A DNA stretch of 64,000 nt from the NCBI GenBank assembly GCA_963556255.1, contig OY744606.1:2387076-2451075 (forward strand), in the 5' to 3' direction. The stretch comes from Allolobophora icterica (taxonomy: Eukaryota; Annelida; Clitellata; Crassiclitellata; Lumbricidae). The position numbers and the translations under genes were made by a program. The notes below the pieces were generated by a model. The model was not told where the DNA came from, searched no databases, and worked only from the letters and a program-made list of their open reading frames with translations. Positions 1-9,208 of this stretch are shown in pieces (positions within the stretch are counted from its first letter, which is position 1; each line of letters begins with the position of its first letter).

Positions 1-83
1 GTTTTTTTATACAGGAAGTAGAATGGTTGCATGTAAGTGAAAGAGCACGAGTAGATAGCTAGATAGCTAGCCAGCTAGCTAGC

Positions 84-346
<263 letters not shown>

Positions 347-597
347 GAATATGTCGGAAACGGACAAAGGAAACGACAGTCCCTTGCTTGCAGAGATCGC
401 GATAGGTAGAAAGAAAACGAAATGGCGATTTGAATTCTACTTTGAGAACTGGACGGTGAATGGAGAAATATGATAAGAATGCTGAAGTATAATGAGAATG
501 CGGAAATATAATGAGAATGCAGAAATATGGAGAAATAGACTGAGAATGCAGGAAACACACGGTACATCTGGATCCAATCTGATGTCTTATGCATTAG

Positions 598-649
598 GCA
601 GGGGCGCTATAGAAGTTATTAGTTAACGATAACAGACAAGTGTTATGAT

Positions 650-692
<43 letters not shown>
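598..692 (+). mobile_element. Retroposon 3' end with CAA-repeat tail
   Basis: The string GGGGCGCTATAGAAGTTATT is followed by a short AT-rich stretch and then about fourteen CAA units. A related string occurs near 57,918, again followed by simple sequence. I read it as the 3' end of a LINE or SINE with a tandem tail; the body of the element is not recognisable. Confidence 0.5.
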
Positions 693-1020
693 GTGACAAC
701 AATAATAATACGTAGAACTACACAATGTTCATGATATTGTATGCAGTAGGCCTAGTACCGCTTTCTCGTTAGATTTCCTTAAATGCACATGTCACAATCC
801 TCAACATCCTGAGTGACCAATCCATCTATTCAGGCGAATGCGGAAGAACTTGTGTTAGGCTATAGACCATGTTGCAAATAAATTATTGGCGTGTACAATC
901 GTATCCTAGTATGATATGATGACCCTGCCGTGACCTATAGCCAAAACAACTGGGTGCCGGTTAAGTCATCAACAGCCACTGTAGCTGTAAGATAACTTCG
1001 ATTTAGCAAGCAACTGTGTT

Positions 1021-1126
1021 GAAAAGTCTAACTAGATCGATTGAATGGGCATTGAAAGGTGTTGCCCAACTGAAGCTAAGATTTGTTACGAACAGTTGAA
1101 GCCGAATGATACAGTGGACGTGCAAT
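1021..1126 (+). repeat. Direct repeat, copy 1 (about 105 bp)
   Basis: About 90% identical to 2361-2466, sharing the core CTAGATCGATTGAATGGGCA and the downstream AACTGAAGCTAAGATTTGTT. The two copies have the same orientation and lie 1.34 kb apart. They could be the ends of an old insertion or two copies of a dispersed repeat. No coding capacity is evident. Confidence 0.8.
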
Positions 1127-1273
1127 TGAGCCCACGTTCTCATAATCTGGTTCTCTCTAGATTTGACTCCCCACCCGACGATGTTTTCTGGGTAGGATGC
1201 TGTGCAGTTAGGCTCTGTTGCTATTATTTCATTTTTGATCTAACGTTATTATTACTGTTCTAGTTTCTTTCCG

Positions 1274-1340
1274 CTTTGTATAATATTGTATGTAAAGCGC
1301 TGTGCGTTTGCAAGCATTTATTAAAGAATATACTTACTTA
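1274..1340 (+). mobile_element. Retroposon 3' end with TTAC tail
   Basis: A short segment with TGTAAAGCGCTGTGCGTTTG, then ATTTATTAAAGAATATAC and TTAC units. It has the same architecture (AGCGC element, AT-rich stretch, tetranucleotide tail) as the better LINE and SINE 3' ends elsewhere in the window. The family is not identified. Confidence 0.4.
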
Positions 1341-1837
1341 CTTTATCACAGATCCTTTAAACTTCGAAGCAGCTAACGAGTAGACAAAGAGTCTCAACGT
1401 TCAAACAAATGATGCGCTCCTGCTATTAACATAGTTATGATTATAAAGTATTTGTTGTTGTGTTGCTCCTGTTAATTGTTGTGAATGTAATGTGGCTGTT
1501 GGTAGGGTTGCTCCTGTTATTTGTATTCATAGTTGTAATGTGGTTGTTGTTGGGGTTGCTATGTTGTTGTCAATATTGTTGTTAAGGCTGTTGCGCTGCT
1601 GTCAAGTATGCTTTTATTGCTGTTTGTTTTTGCTGGCATGCCAACACGTATGCAAGACTTGTGTCCAAACATTATAAACATTCTAATCACGGACTGTAGC
1701 GATTTTCAGCCGTAGTTGTTTCAATTCCTTCTGCTATTATTAGGCATTTATTAATCGCCACTATAGCTAATGACCAAGCATCAATCGATGGCGCTGAGTA
1801 ATTGTGAGTGAGGAACTTGCTCAAGATCCCTACACCG

Positions 1838-1930
1838 TAACTGTCTCAACGGAGGAGGCTCGATCCCTTGCTCTGCGCGATACAAGGCGCTCTAACTGAT
1901 TAGTTAGAGCGCCTTGTAACGCTACGTGCC
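1838..1930. mobile_element. Two tRNA-like SINE heads in head-to-head orientation
   Basis: A perfect 16-bp inverted repeat (arms 1882-1897 and 1902-1917, 4-nt loop) is built from the string AGTTAGAGCGCCTTGTA read outward on both strands. This string resembles a tRNA D-arm with A box. The minus-strand arm continues to a GGGATCGAGCC segment like a T-arm or B box. The family is the same kind as the tRNA-like segment at 58,917-58,996. Neither arm folds into a full cloverleaf, so these are SINE heads or pseudo-tRNAs, not functional tRNA genes. Confidence 0.55.
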
Positions 1931-2360
1931 CCAGTTGTCCGTGGACTGGCTTAAACGGGAAATAAACTGTAATAAATGTGAGGAACAGTCAATCCCATAA
2001 ACCTGAGGCGAGCGATGTTGATAATTTATGCGTCAGTTGGTAGATATGTCTGAAGACTGCATCAATGATATCAAAGGCCTGACATAAATCAAACAATACT
2101 AGAAAGGTTGACCCTCGTGAATATCCCACCTTTGCAATGTCTACGCAGCTAAAGTAGAACGAAGGCGAATGAGGAGAGACATTCAAGAGAGGGTGACGAA
2201 GCCTGTCAACATTTGCTGGGATAAACTCTCACGGTTAAGTATGCCGGTGATGCGTGGCCTATTTCCGAGATTCAAACATGTTGACATTGTATGTCAGATT
2301 GTAACATCTTGCAGGTTGACGATGAGCATACAGAACTTCGGATTTTGAAGCAAGCATGAT

Positions 2361-2466
2361 GAAACATCTAGCTAGATCGATTGAATGGGCATTCAAAGCT
2401 GTTGCTCAACTGAAGCTAAGATTTGTTACGAACTGTTGAAGCCGAATGATATAGTTGACGTGTAAT
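2361..2466 (+). repeat. Direct repeat, copy 2 (about 105 bp)
   Basis: Partner of 1021-1126, with a handful of substitutions. The identity stops abruptly on both sides. Confidence 0.8.
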
Positions 2467-3394
2467 CAAAACAGATCATTTGAATCCGAGGTTTTTGGGG
2501 CAGATGTCTACACTATGAGAGCAAAATACAACACTTATAAGAGACAGAGATGCATGACAATGAGAATTCTTATACAGATTTAGGCTAAAGCTGCTGCAGT
2601 TGGTTCATCTTTCTACACCAAAACTTTCCTTTAAATATTTGTTCTACTAAAAATAGTATATTTTCAGTCTAAAGTCTTTAATAACAGCAGAAATTGCTTT
2701 TATAAAAATCTCCTAAACAAAAATAATCATCAGACATGAAATTGTGCACAGTATAATGGACTACACAGGCAGACAGCTGGTTTTGCCTTCAGTCGGACAG
2801 CAAGTGTGGCCTGAGCCCGAGTCTATACAACCAGACAATTACTGTGACCTTTATGTTACTGGCACATAAACCAATAGAAACATCTACCGACGCGAATGTG
2901 ATCATTTCATGAAACCACCAGATGTCTGCTAAGAAAACACAAGCAGTTTTGATTATAGTAGACATTGTGAAGCTTGTCCTGCGGTCTACCCGGAACCATC
3001 TGCATCTCTAGAGGTTCTGTGTCTGTTGGACTGCGATCTGGGAATTCAGGTTTTCTAGGAAACGATCATAGATTAAAGCCTTGAACATTAAGATAGTTTC
3101 GATACAGGTTTCACGGTTAGATTAACACATCGTTAACTTTCAGGCAATCTCTTTCTCATTACCCAGTAACATAATCAATATTTCATGCAATATTCAGTAC
3201 CAAACAACTTCTAGTGTATTCTTCGCACTTCAAACAAATCAATAAATTGCAGGCAGGATAGCATCGTCCCTGAGATATCCCTTTCGAATTGGTGCTACAT
3301 GAATTCCGACAACAGTAATCATACCAATTACAATCTTAATACAGAAACGCGTGACTCTGTTAATCTTCTGTTACGTTACCGTCCCAATGCAGCG
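2467..3394. other. No gene seen; 3' flank of the ZIP gene
   Basis: Ordinary AT-rich sequence without a convincing reading frame, splice-framed exon or repeat. It probably contains the 3' untranslated region of the minus-strand transporter gene, but I see no canonical polyadenylation signal close to its stop codon. Confidence 0.5.
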
Positions 3395-4867
3395 CTAACT
3401 GTTGGAGATGCTGAGATTAGCAAAGCAATGACCGCAGTCGGAGTTCTCAGCGCTGTGGGAACCTTCCGGAATGGCAGCAAACGCCGACAGAAAGGCATAC
3501 CCAACGAAGATGGCCAGAATCTTGGAAGCGGGAGTATTCTGCGTGATCTGTCCTTCGAGGATCTCGTAGAAGATGACGTAGATGAAGCACCCGGAAGTGA
3601 GTGCCTGCAGGACGCCGTTGGCGATCTCCACCCCAGGGTCATTCGCCATCGTCTCGTAAACGGCCGTTGCGATTAACACCCCGATCGGGTTCATCAGGGT
3701 GTAGACGACACAGGACGCTATGACGGGGTAGAGACTACGAGGGTTGAGACGGACCATCTGGAGGCCAAGGCAGAAGGCGATGACTGACTCGTGGACGATG
3801 ATACCGATGAATATCGCCCAGACCTCGACCACAGTCTCCTTCAGTCCGATGGTCATTCCCTCGAGGACGGAGTCGATCGACAGGGCCATCATCATCACAA
3901 CTGATCTCAGGTTCGCTTCCTGGCTAGAACTTGCAAGGTCTACAATTGCCTTGTTCCTGGAAGGCATTTCCGCTGAACACTGGCTCACACTTCCGGTTGG
4001 TCGAATACTCGTCATCGACATCGAAAACTGGTTCGCAACACCGTCAGCGGTTGCCATTCCGGAATTATGCTCAGATCGTTCACCGCCATTTTGCAATCGG
4101 TCACCGCCATTTTGAAGTCGGTCAACGCCATTTTGAAATCGGTTGTCTCCATTTTGAAATCGGTTGTCTCCATTTTGAAATCGGTCATCGCCATTTTGAA
4201 ATCGGTCACTGCCATTTTGAAATCGGTCACCGCCATTTTGAAATCGGTCACCGCCATTTTGAATTCGGTCAACGCCATTTTGAAATCGGTCGTCGCCATT
4301 TTGAAATCGGTCACCGCCATTTTGAAATTGGTCACCGCCATTTTGAAATCGGTCACCGCCATTTTGAAATCGGTCGTCGCCATTTTGAAATCGGTCGTCG
4401 CCATTTTGAAATCGGTCACCGCCATTTTGAAATTGGTCACCGCCCTTTTTAAATCGGTCACCGCCATTTTGAAATCGGTCGTCGCCATTTTGAAATCTGT
4501 CGGCGCTGGATTCGCGAGGGACGTCCGACTTCAAACGAGTCCTGGCGTTGACGAAATGCACCAATTTGTCTAGCGCCATCATGACGAAGAAGCCGAGACC
4601 GATGAGCATGTCTGGCAGAGGATAGACGATTCCGTTGGGCTTCATGACATTTGTCTCGATGAGGACTCGAACTGCAGGAGCCATGAAAACGAGATATGAC
4701 GATAGGAAGACACCGCCGGCGAAACAGGTCAAGAGGTCAAGACACAGCTGACCCCGGGCGCCATATTTGGTCACGACGTCCGCCATCTTCACCGGAAGTA
4801 GGAAGCAGATCGGCATCGTGACGAAAAGGATGAAGCCGCAGAGGATCTTGGTCTCGTAGCGTAACAT
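3395..4867 (-). CDS. ZIP-family (SLC39-type) zinc/metal transporter with heptapeptide-repeat loop
   Basis: Predicted multi-pass membrane protein that would move zinc or a related divalent metal into the cytosol. About 490 residues from the ATG at 4865-4867. The open frame reaches 4915 but holds no earlier ATG and is closed by a TAA just beyond. Eight hydrophobic segments are visible. Segment 2 carries CFAGGVFL, typical of the ZIP1/2/3 subfamily. Segment 4 reads LSIDSVLEGMTIGL (family: HSVFEG), segment 5 VHESVIAFCLG, segment 6 MNPIG, segment 7 YEILEG. The usual histidine-rich loop between segments 3 and 4 is replaced by twenty DRFQNGG-like heptads; without them the length (about 350) is normal. 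The segment-4 histidine is Asp (residue 332). The coding part is uninterrupted by introns. The family assignment is firm; substrate and orthology are not. Confidence 0.9.
   Translation of the reverse strand: MLRYETKILCGFILFVTMPICFLLPVKMADVVTKYGARGQLCLDLLTCFAGGVFLSSYLVFMAPAVRVLIETNVMKPNGIVYPLPDMLIGLGFFVMMALDKLVHFVNARTRLKSDVPRESSADRFQNGDDRFQNGGDRFKKGGDQFQNGGDRFQNGDDRFQNGDDRFQNGGDRFQNGGDQFQNGGDRFQNGDDRFQNGVDRIQNGGDRFQNGGDRFQNGSDRFQNGDDRFQNGDNRFQNGDNRFQNGVDRLQNGGDRLQNGGERSEHNSGMATADGVANQFSMSMTSIRPTGSVSQCSAEMPSRNKAIVDLASSSQEANLRSVVMMMALSIDSVLEGMTIGLKETVVEVWAIFIGIIVHESVIAFCLGLQMVRLNPRSLYPVIASCVVYTLMNPIGVLIATAVYETMANDPGVEIANGVLQALTSGCFIYVIFYEILEGQITQNTPASKILAIFVGYAFLSAFAAIPEGSHSAENSDCGHCFANLSISNS
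4082..4501 (-). repeat. 21-bp coding minisatellite, 20 units
   Basis: Twenty consecutive 21-bp units encode DRFQNGG-like heptads (last residue G, D, V or S; occasional N or Q substitutions at the first two positions). The period is a multiple of three, so length changes keep the transporter frame. The unit lacks stop codons in several other frames on both strands, which produces spurious overlapping open frames. Confidence 0.97.
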
Positions 4868-5160
4868 TCTTCCGGGATTGCATTCAATCCGATTCTGACA
4901 GATAACCGCTGGCAATTAATGTCCAACCTGAATATAAAATTCGTGTTCGTTTATTAATAAAAAAAATCACCGGAGGATGACACGTCGCATCACAGGTTGC
5001 AAGTTACAACATATGGTTAATGAAAATTAAAGGTAATGTGTACATAATTTATATTTCCAATGTTATATAGAAATGTTGGAACTATCAAGACTTGAAAGTT
5101 GAAGCATCAAGATGGAATTAGGATGGACCGATACAGAAGTCGAGGAGTAAAATTCTTAAC

Positions 5161-5250
5161 CTCTTGTAGGTGGAAGAACATAATCATGGGAACGAGGGCG
5201 AAGGGCATAGCTCCGGCGCACGTGGAGAGGAAAGAAGCAGCGGAGAACAT
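5161..5250 (-). CDS. Candidate first exon of the ZIP transporter gene
   Basis: From the ATG at 5248-5250 the minus strand encodes 30 residues (MFSAASFLSTCAGAMPFALV and on to HLQE), strongly hydrophobic like a signal or extra membrane segment. It ends at a donor GAG|GTTAAG. An acceptor CTGTCAG|AAT lies at 4895-4896. Joining them across a 266-bp intron is in phase 0 with the transporter frame and would add 39 residues before the Met at 4867. The open frame extends upstream of the ATG to about 5318. This is an inference from splice signals and phase only; the transporter could equally start at 4867 with this as unrelated sequence. Confidence 0.35.
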
Positions 5251-5551
5251 GCGCCTCGTTCGATTGGATAGAACTAAATAGGCGATGTTCGATAGAGAAG
5301 AATGATATACACGGGTAATACATCAACTATGGAAAGATAAACACTTGTCAAAATATATTAGAGATAAACATCTGGCAATTAAACTATGGAAAGATAAACA
5401 ACAGTGGTAGGCCTATACGTCAACGCTCAACGATAAGTACTCGGTACAATGTGAACTCTGAAAGATAAATACGGGAAATATAATTATAAACTCTCACAGG
5501 GAAATGGCGCCAATCCCTAAAGCTAGATAGCGATAATAGAGCAACTCTTGT

Positions 5552-5808
5552 TTAATCTTGGCCCGATCTCTCCCCCCGCCCCCATCCCCCAAATGTCGAG
5601 AGGTTGGCCGACACCGACTGCTCGTGTTGGTTCCGACTTCTCCGCTGCCTCCTATAATACACAACCTTCGACGGACTGAGTGCGATCCCTGGTGTCGACG
5701 CCGTCAACACCTCCTCCCCCTCGCCAAGCCAGTCGCCTTCGACCAGCTTCACGCAGAACGGATCGGTCAACACCTTGAACTTGCCGGTATCACTGTGACA
5801 CACTTTAG
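5552..5808 (-). CDS. Candidate terminal exon of an unidentified protein
   Basis: A GC-rich minus-strand frame, unlike the AT-rich surroundings, starts after a possible acceptor (GTAGACAG at 5809-5816) and runs about 85 codons to a TAA at 5552-5554. The product is hydrophilic, with KVCHSDTGKFKVLTDPFCVK early and a basic YYRRQRRSRNQ stretch later. Codon use looks coding-like and there is no donor before the stop, so it would be a last exon of a gene lying to the right. I do not recognise the family, and no partner exon is obvious. Confidence 0.3.
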
Positions 5809-6255
5809 CTGTCTACCCTGTCGACCTGAATGAGCCTGCTGCTGTCTTTTCTAATTGTTCACATTTTTCTTTTTCCTGTGCCTGACTGCGGCGTGTCATT
5901 AGTTGATTCAATAAACGAATATGATATTAATATGTATAACTCTGAAGACAAAAACTGGCAACGTCAACTCTGAAGTAGTATGCCCTGTAGGCAATGTTTA
6001 GAAGCGTTGAATGTCTAATTGGGTAACTTTATGCACGTCAAGGTGAACAGACATCAACTCTGCACTAAATCACACGCACAACTGCGCACACCTGCACCTG
6101 TATATATATATATCATATATGTACATAATGTAGCCATATGGCTAGTATACATTTACACATAGGTGTATATATATACTGTATATATAAGTGTATAGATATA
6201 TGCATGTAGGGCCTATGCATATATGCATAGATACGAATGTATATGCATATGTAAG
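5809..6255. other. AT-rich spacer
   Basis: Contains TA-rich dinucleotide stretches around 6098-6240 and no convincing gene. Confidence 0.5.
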
Positions 6256-6426
6256 CAGAGGCGTCTATCCCCCTAAGTCATTGGAGCAACTTGCTCTTCC
6301 CCCTCTTTTCCCCTCTCCCTCTTCCTTTCCCCCCTAAAATGGTGGCACACACACTGACAGATCTCCCCCCCCATTTTTCTTGGATGGAGCATTTGCTCCA
6401 CGGTATCTATGGTGTAGACGCCCCTG
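6256..6426. mobile_element. hAT-type MITE (171 bp)
   Basis: Terminal inverted repeats CAGAGGCGTCTA and TAGACGCCCCTG (one mismatch between them) are flanked by an 8-bp target duplication, TATGTAAG at 6248-6255 and TATGAAAG at 6427-6434. The interior is pyrimidine-rich and non-coding. CAG...CTG ends and 8-bp duplications are hAT hallmarks. Confidence 0.8.
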
Positions 6427-6505
6427 TATGAAAGAGTATTTTCATAGTAGACATAACTAATTAGTAGTAGAAATAGTTCCTGGTTAAAGACACTTTGTCA
6501 TGCTT

Positions 6506-6889
6506 AAATGCTGCAAAACGCGGGTGCTGCCAGTCCTAAGCCTGGATAAAGGAGGGCGATGACGCTAATCATCTTCGCTATGGCACAGCGTCGTTAAACA
6601 GGCGCTACCTAGGAACCTCCAGGCTGCAACGCTCATGAATATTCTGGTGCCCTGCACTATAATAGCTTTAGAGTAGCGCTTTAGAAATTGAAGTTTACGA
6701 TTACGATTGCCCCTCTCTTTTATCAGGACTTTGGACTGGCATCACCCGAGTATAAAGAACTGGCGGAAATATTCTTTCATTCATGGAGTTCCTGTTTAAC
6801 GACGCTGGTGATTAACGTCACCTCCTCCTTCATCCAGGCTTAGGACTGGCACCACCTGGAAACTGCAGCGTCCGAGTTTTGCAGCATTT
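6506..6889. mobile_element. Foldback element with about 100-bp inverted arms
   Basis: Arms 6506-6602 and 6791-6889 are imperfect inverted copies sharing AATGCTGCAAAAC, TGCCAGTCCTAAGCCTGGAT and GCGTCGTTAAACAGG. The 188-bp spacer holds a copy of a dispersed repeat family (6619-6705). No obvious target duplication and no coding capacity. Confidence 0.75.
6619..6705 (+). repeat. Dispersed repeat family R1, copy 1
   Basis: Shares GCTCATGAATA..CTGGTGCCCTGCAC, then GCTTTAGAGTAGCGCTTTAG and GAAGTTTACGATTACGATT, with five other segments (36,225-36,300; 40,735-40,832; 47,463-47,530; 49,345-49,420; 60,400-60,500). This looks like the 3' half of a SINE or short LINE. No coding frame. Confidence 0.7.
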
Positions 6890-7330
6890 CAATCTCTGAA
6901 TTGAACAAGTTGCTTAACCTTTTCGGTAGTCTGGATGAAGGTAAATTCAAGAATGTATCACGTGGTATCATGTGCAACTTTTTCCTGGCCAAACAGGCTA
7001 CTCCCAAGCGCATCAGACACTTAGGATCATTCAGACGAGGACGTGACCTCATCTTAACAAGAGTATCGTTAGAACATCTTTCTGTTAGTCATTGTTGTAG
7101 ACGAAAACGTGGAAACTTACCTTCAATTACCCGCAGGTTCGTTCGAGTTGAAGAACTGCAGCCAGTGAAGCGCGTGAAGATGACACCATGTCATATGACA
7201 ATCAGCTAAGCGATTAATTTCAACTGATTCGCCTGGTGGCAGCATCTTCGTTAAGACTTCGTTCACTTAGGATTCTCTGCAGGCTCCGAATCAACTCAAC
7301 TCGTTCAACTCGACTGTCGTTTTACCTCAC

Positions 7331-7577
<247 letters not shown>

Positions 7578-7619
7578 GCGTACTCCAAGCTTAACCTTTC
7601 AATCACTGTTAATATCTTA

Positions 7620-7890
7620 GAGCCTGAGGGATCTTACTTAGGCCTACCTCGGGCGAAAAAGAAATAATTAGCAGCCAGATCATGTCGAGTGATTCGTTCC
7701 AGACACCCACCACACAGTCTTCGGACATAATTTCATAGCCTGAGGGAACAGAACTACCTCGGGTGAAAAATAATAATAATAATAATAATAAAACCATCTA
7801 TCTTTCTCGGACATTAGTTTTTGACAGCCTGAGGGATTAACACTACCTCTGGTTAAAACTAATGATAGTAATAATAATAGTAGGCCCATA
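7620..7890 (+). repeat. Three copies of a retroposon-like 3' end with AAT tails
   Basis: The motif GCCTGAGGGA...ACTACCTCGGGTGAAAAA occurs at about 7622, 7738 and 7828. Copies 2 and 3 run into AAT-type units and are preceded by TCGGACAT. The AAT array just upstream may have grown from the same tail. Confidence 0.6.
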
Positions 7891-8474
7891 GTAGTAGTAA
7901 TAATAACACTCAGGGCATAGGCGTACCTTTGAATTGTGACGTTGGTGTCCTGTGGCCACCTCTTTTAAAAGTGGCGGTGACAGTCACTACCACTTTTTGT
8001 GACCCTGCGCTGAATTATGTTTTGCGACATAACAGCGTTATGTTTGGTTTGAAGCAAGTTAAAGCAACGACAATTAACGGCGGTGTATACTTAACTGTCG
8101 CAAGTCTGAAAGTTGCCTTCACCTGAGCTTACCTACATAATTGACATAATTGTCTGATGCTGAGAAGGGAATGGTAGATGGAAGGGATGGGGAGGTGAGG
8201 GAGGAGGAAATTGGCAAAAAATAACAGTCTTTATTCACTCCTGGGTGACTCTCAAAATTTTCCACAGTGTTGCTTCTGCTGCTTTCTACGTCTCTGTCCC
8301 AGCATGTTCGGTTTCTCCAATCAAGGTTCAGCCTTGGCGCTTCCTTCAGGTAGGCAACACCGTCTCTGGATCCGACTCTTCTGCTACCGTCTCGGTCAGC
8401 TACCTCGGGTAGAGCGTACGTCCCACGCACCTTTCTGCGTGCAGTTCCCCGTTCGTCTCCCGATGTTGGCTTAT

Positions 8475-8640
8475 TTCAGATTTAACTCTCGGGCTAGCAC
8501 GGTCCATAGACAGGGATCTTAATGGCTCAAACGGGCAGCGGTGGAGAAGGATCTCACCAGATTAATTCATTGAAAAATGAGCATGGTCGAGGGCATACGG
8601 TCGCTATAGAAAAACCCGTGCGTTTACAATTACCGCGGTC
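8475..8640 (+). repeat. Dispersed repeat family R2, copy 1
   Basis: Shares CTCGGGCTAGC, CAAACGGGCAGCG, GAAGGATCTCACC, AAAAATGAGCA and GGTCGAGGGCATACGG with 53,758-53,938, and its 3' half with 52,169-52,290. Non-coding; probably a SINE-like element. Confidence 0.65.
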
Positions 8641-8736
8641 GCCGGTTAAGTGTCAACGTATCTTCCCACATCAATTTTGAAGCTTCTCTCGCTCCATATT
8701 CGCTCCGGCCTTACGCGATTCCTAGGAAGCGTGCCG

Positions 8737-8994
8737 TAGCGCCCTTGTGAGTTACTTAAAGGGCGCTATACAGGTACTCTAATACATACATACATACATA
8801 CATACATACATACATACATACATACATACATACATACATACATACATACATACATAGACACATACATACATACATACATACATACATACATACATACATA
8901 CATACATACATACATACATACATACATACATACATACATACATACATACATACATACATACATACATACATACATACATACATACATACATACA
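8737..8994 (+). mobile_element. Retroposon 3' stem-loop with ATAC-repeat tail
   Basis: AGCGCCCTTGTGAGTTACTT and AAGGGCGCTATAC form a stem-loop, followed within 20 bp by about 50 units of ATAC (8786-8994). The Cys-Met-Tyr-Val frames on the minus strand are repeat translations only. Confidence 0.65.
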
Positions 8995-9154
8995 CAGTGC
9001 ACACGCACCACAACTTACGGAGTCAGTTATTGTACTCGGACTTTGTGCTGGCAGTTCTAGACCAACACAGTTAATAAATTCTTCACAAAACGCTGACAGT
9101 GAAGTCTGTGAAGAAGGTACTCTCTGTGACATTCGATATCTACACAAAGACTTT

Positions 9155-9208
9155 CGTCCCTATAATTATATACCTAGGCACGTCCCTATAATTATATACC
9201 TAGGCACG
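9155..9208 (+). repeat. 26-bp tandem duplication
   Basis: CGTCCCTATAATTATATACC plus TAGGCA, twice in direct succession. No function evident. Confidence 0.9.

Noticed and set aside
3931..4573. Plus-strand 168-173 codon frames and a second minus-strand frame across the ZIP gene
   Set aside because: Shadow frames of the 21-bp minisatellite; only the minus-strand transporter frame has membrane segments and ZIP motifs on both sides.
8268..8349. Possible 82-bp plus-strand exon between a good acceptor (TTTTCCACAG) and donor (CTTCAG|GTAGGC)
   Set aside because: All three frames are open, no partner exon or recognisable peptide, and the region is repeat-derived; splice signals alone are not enough.
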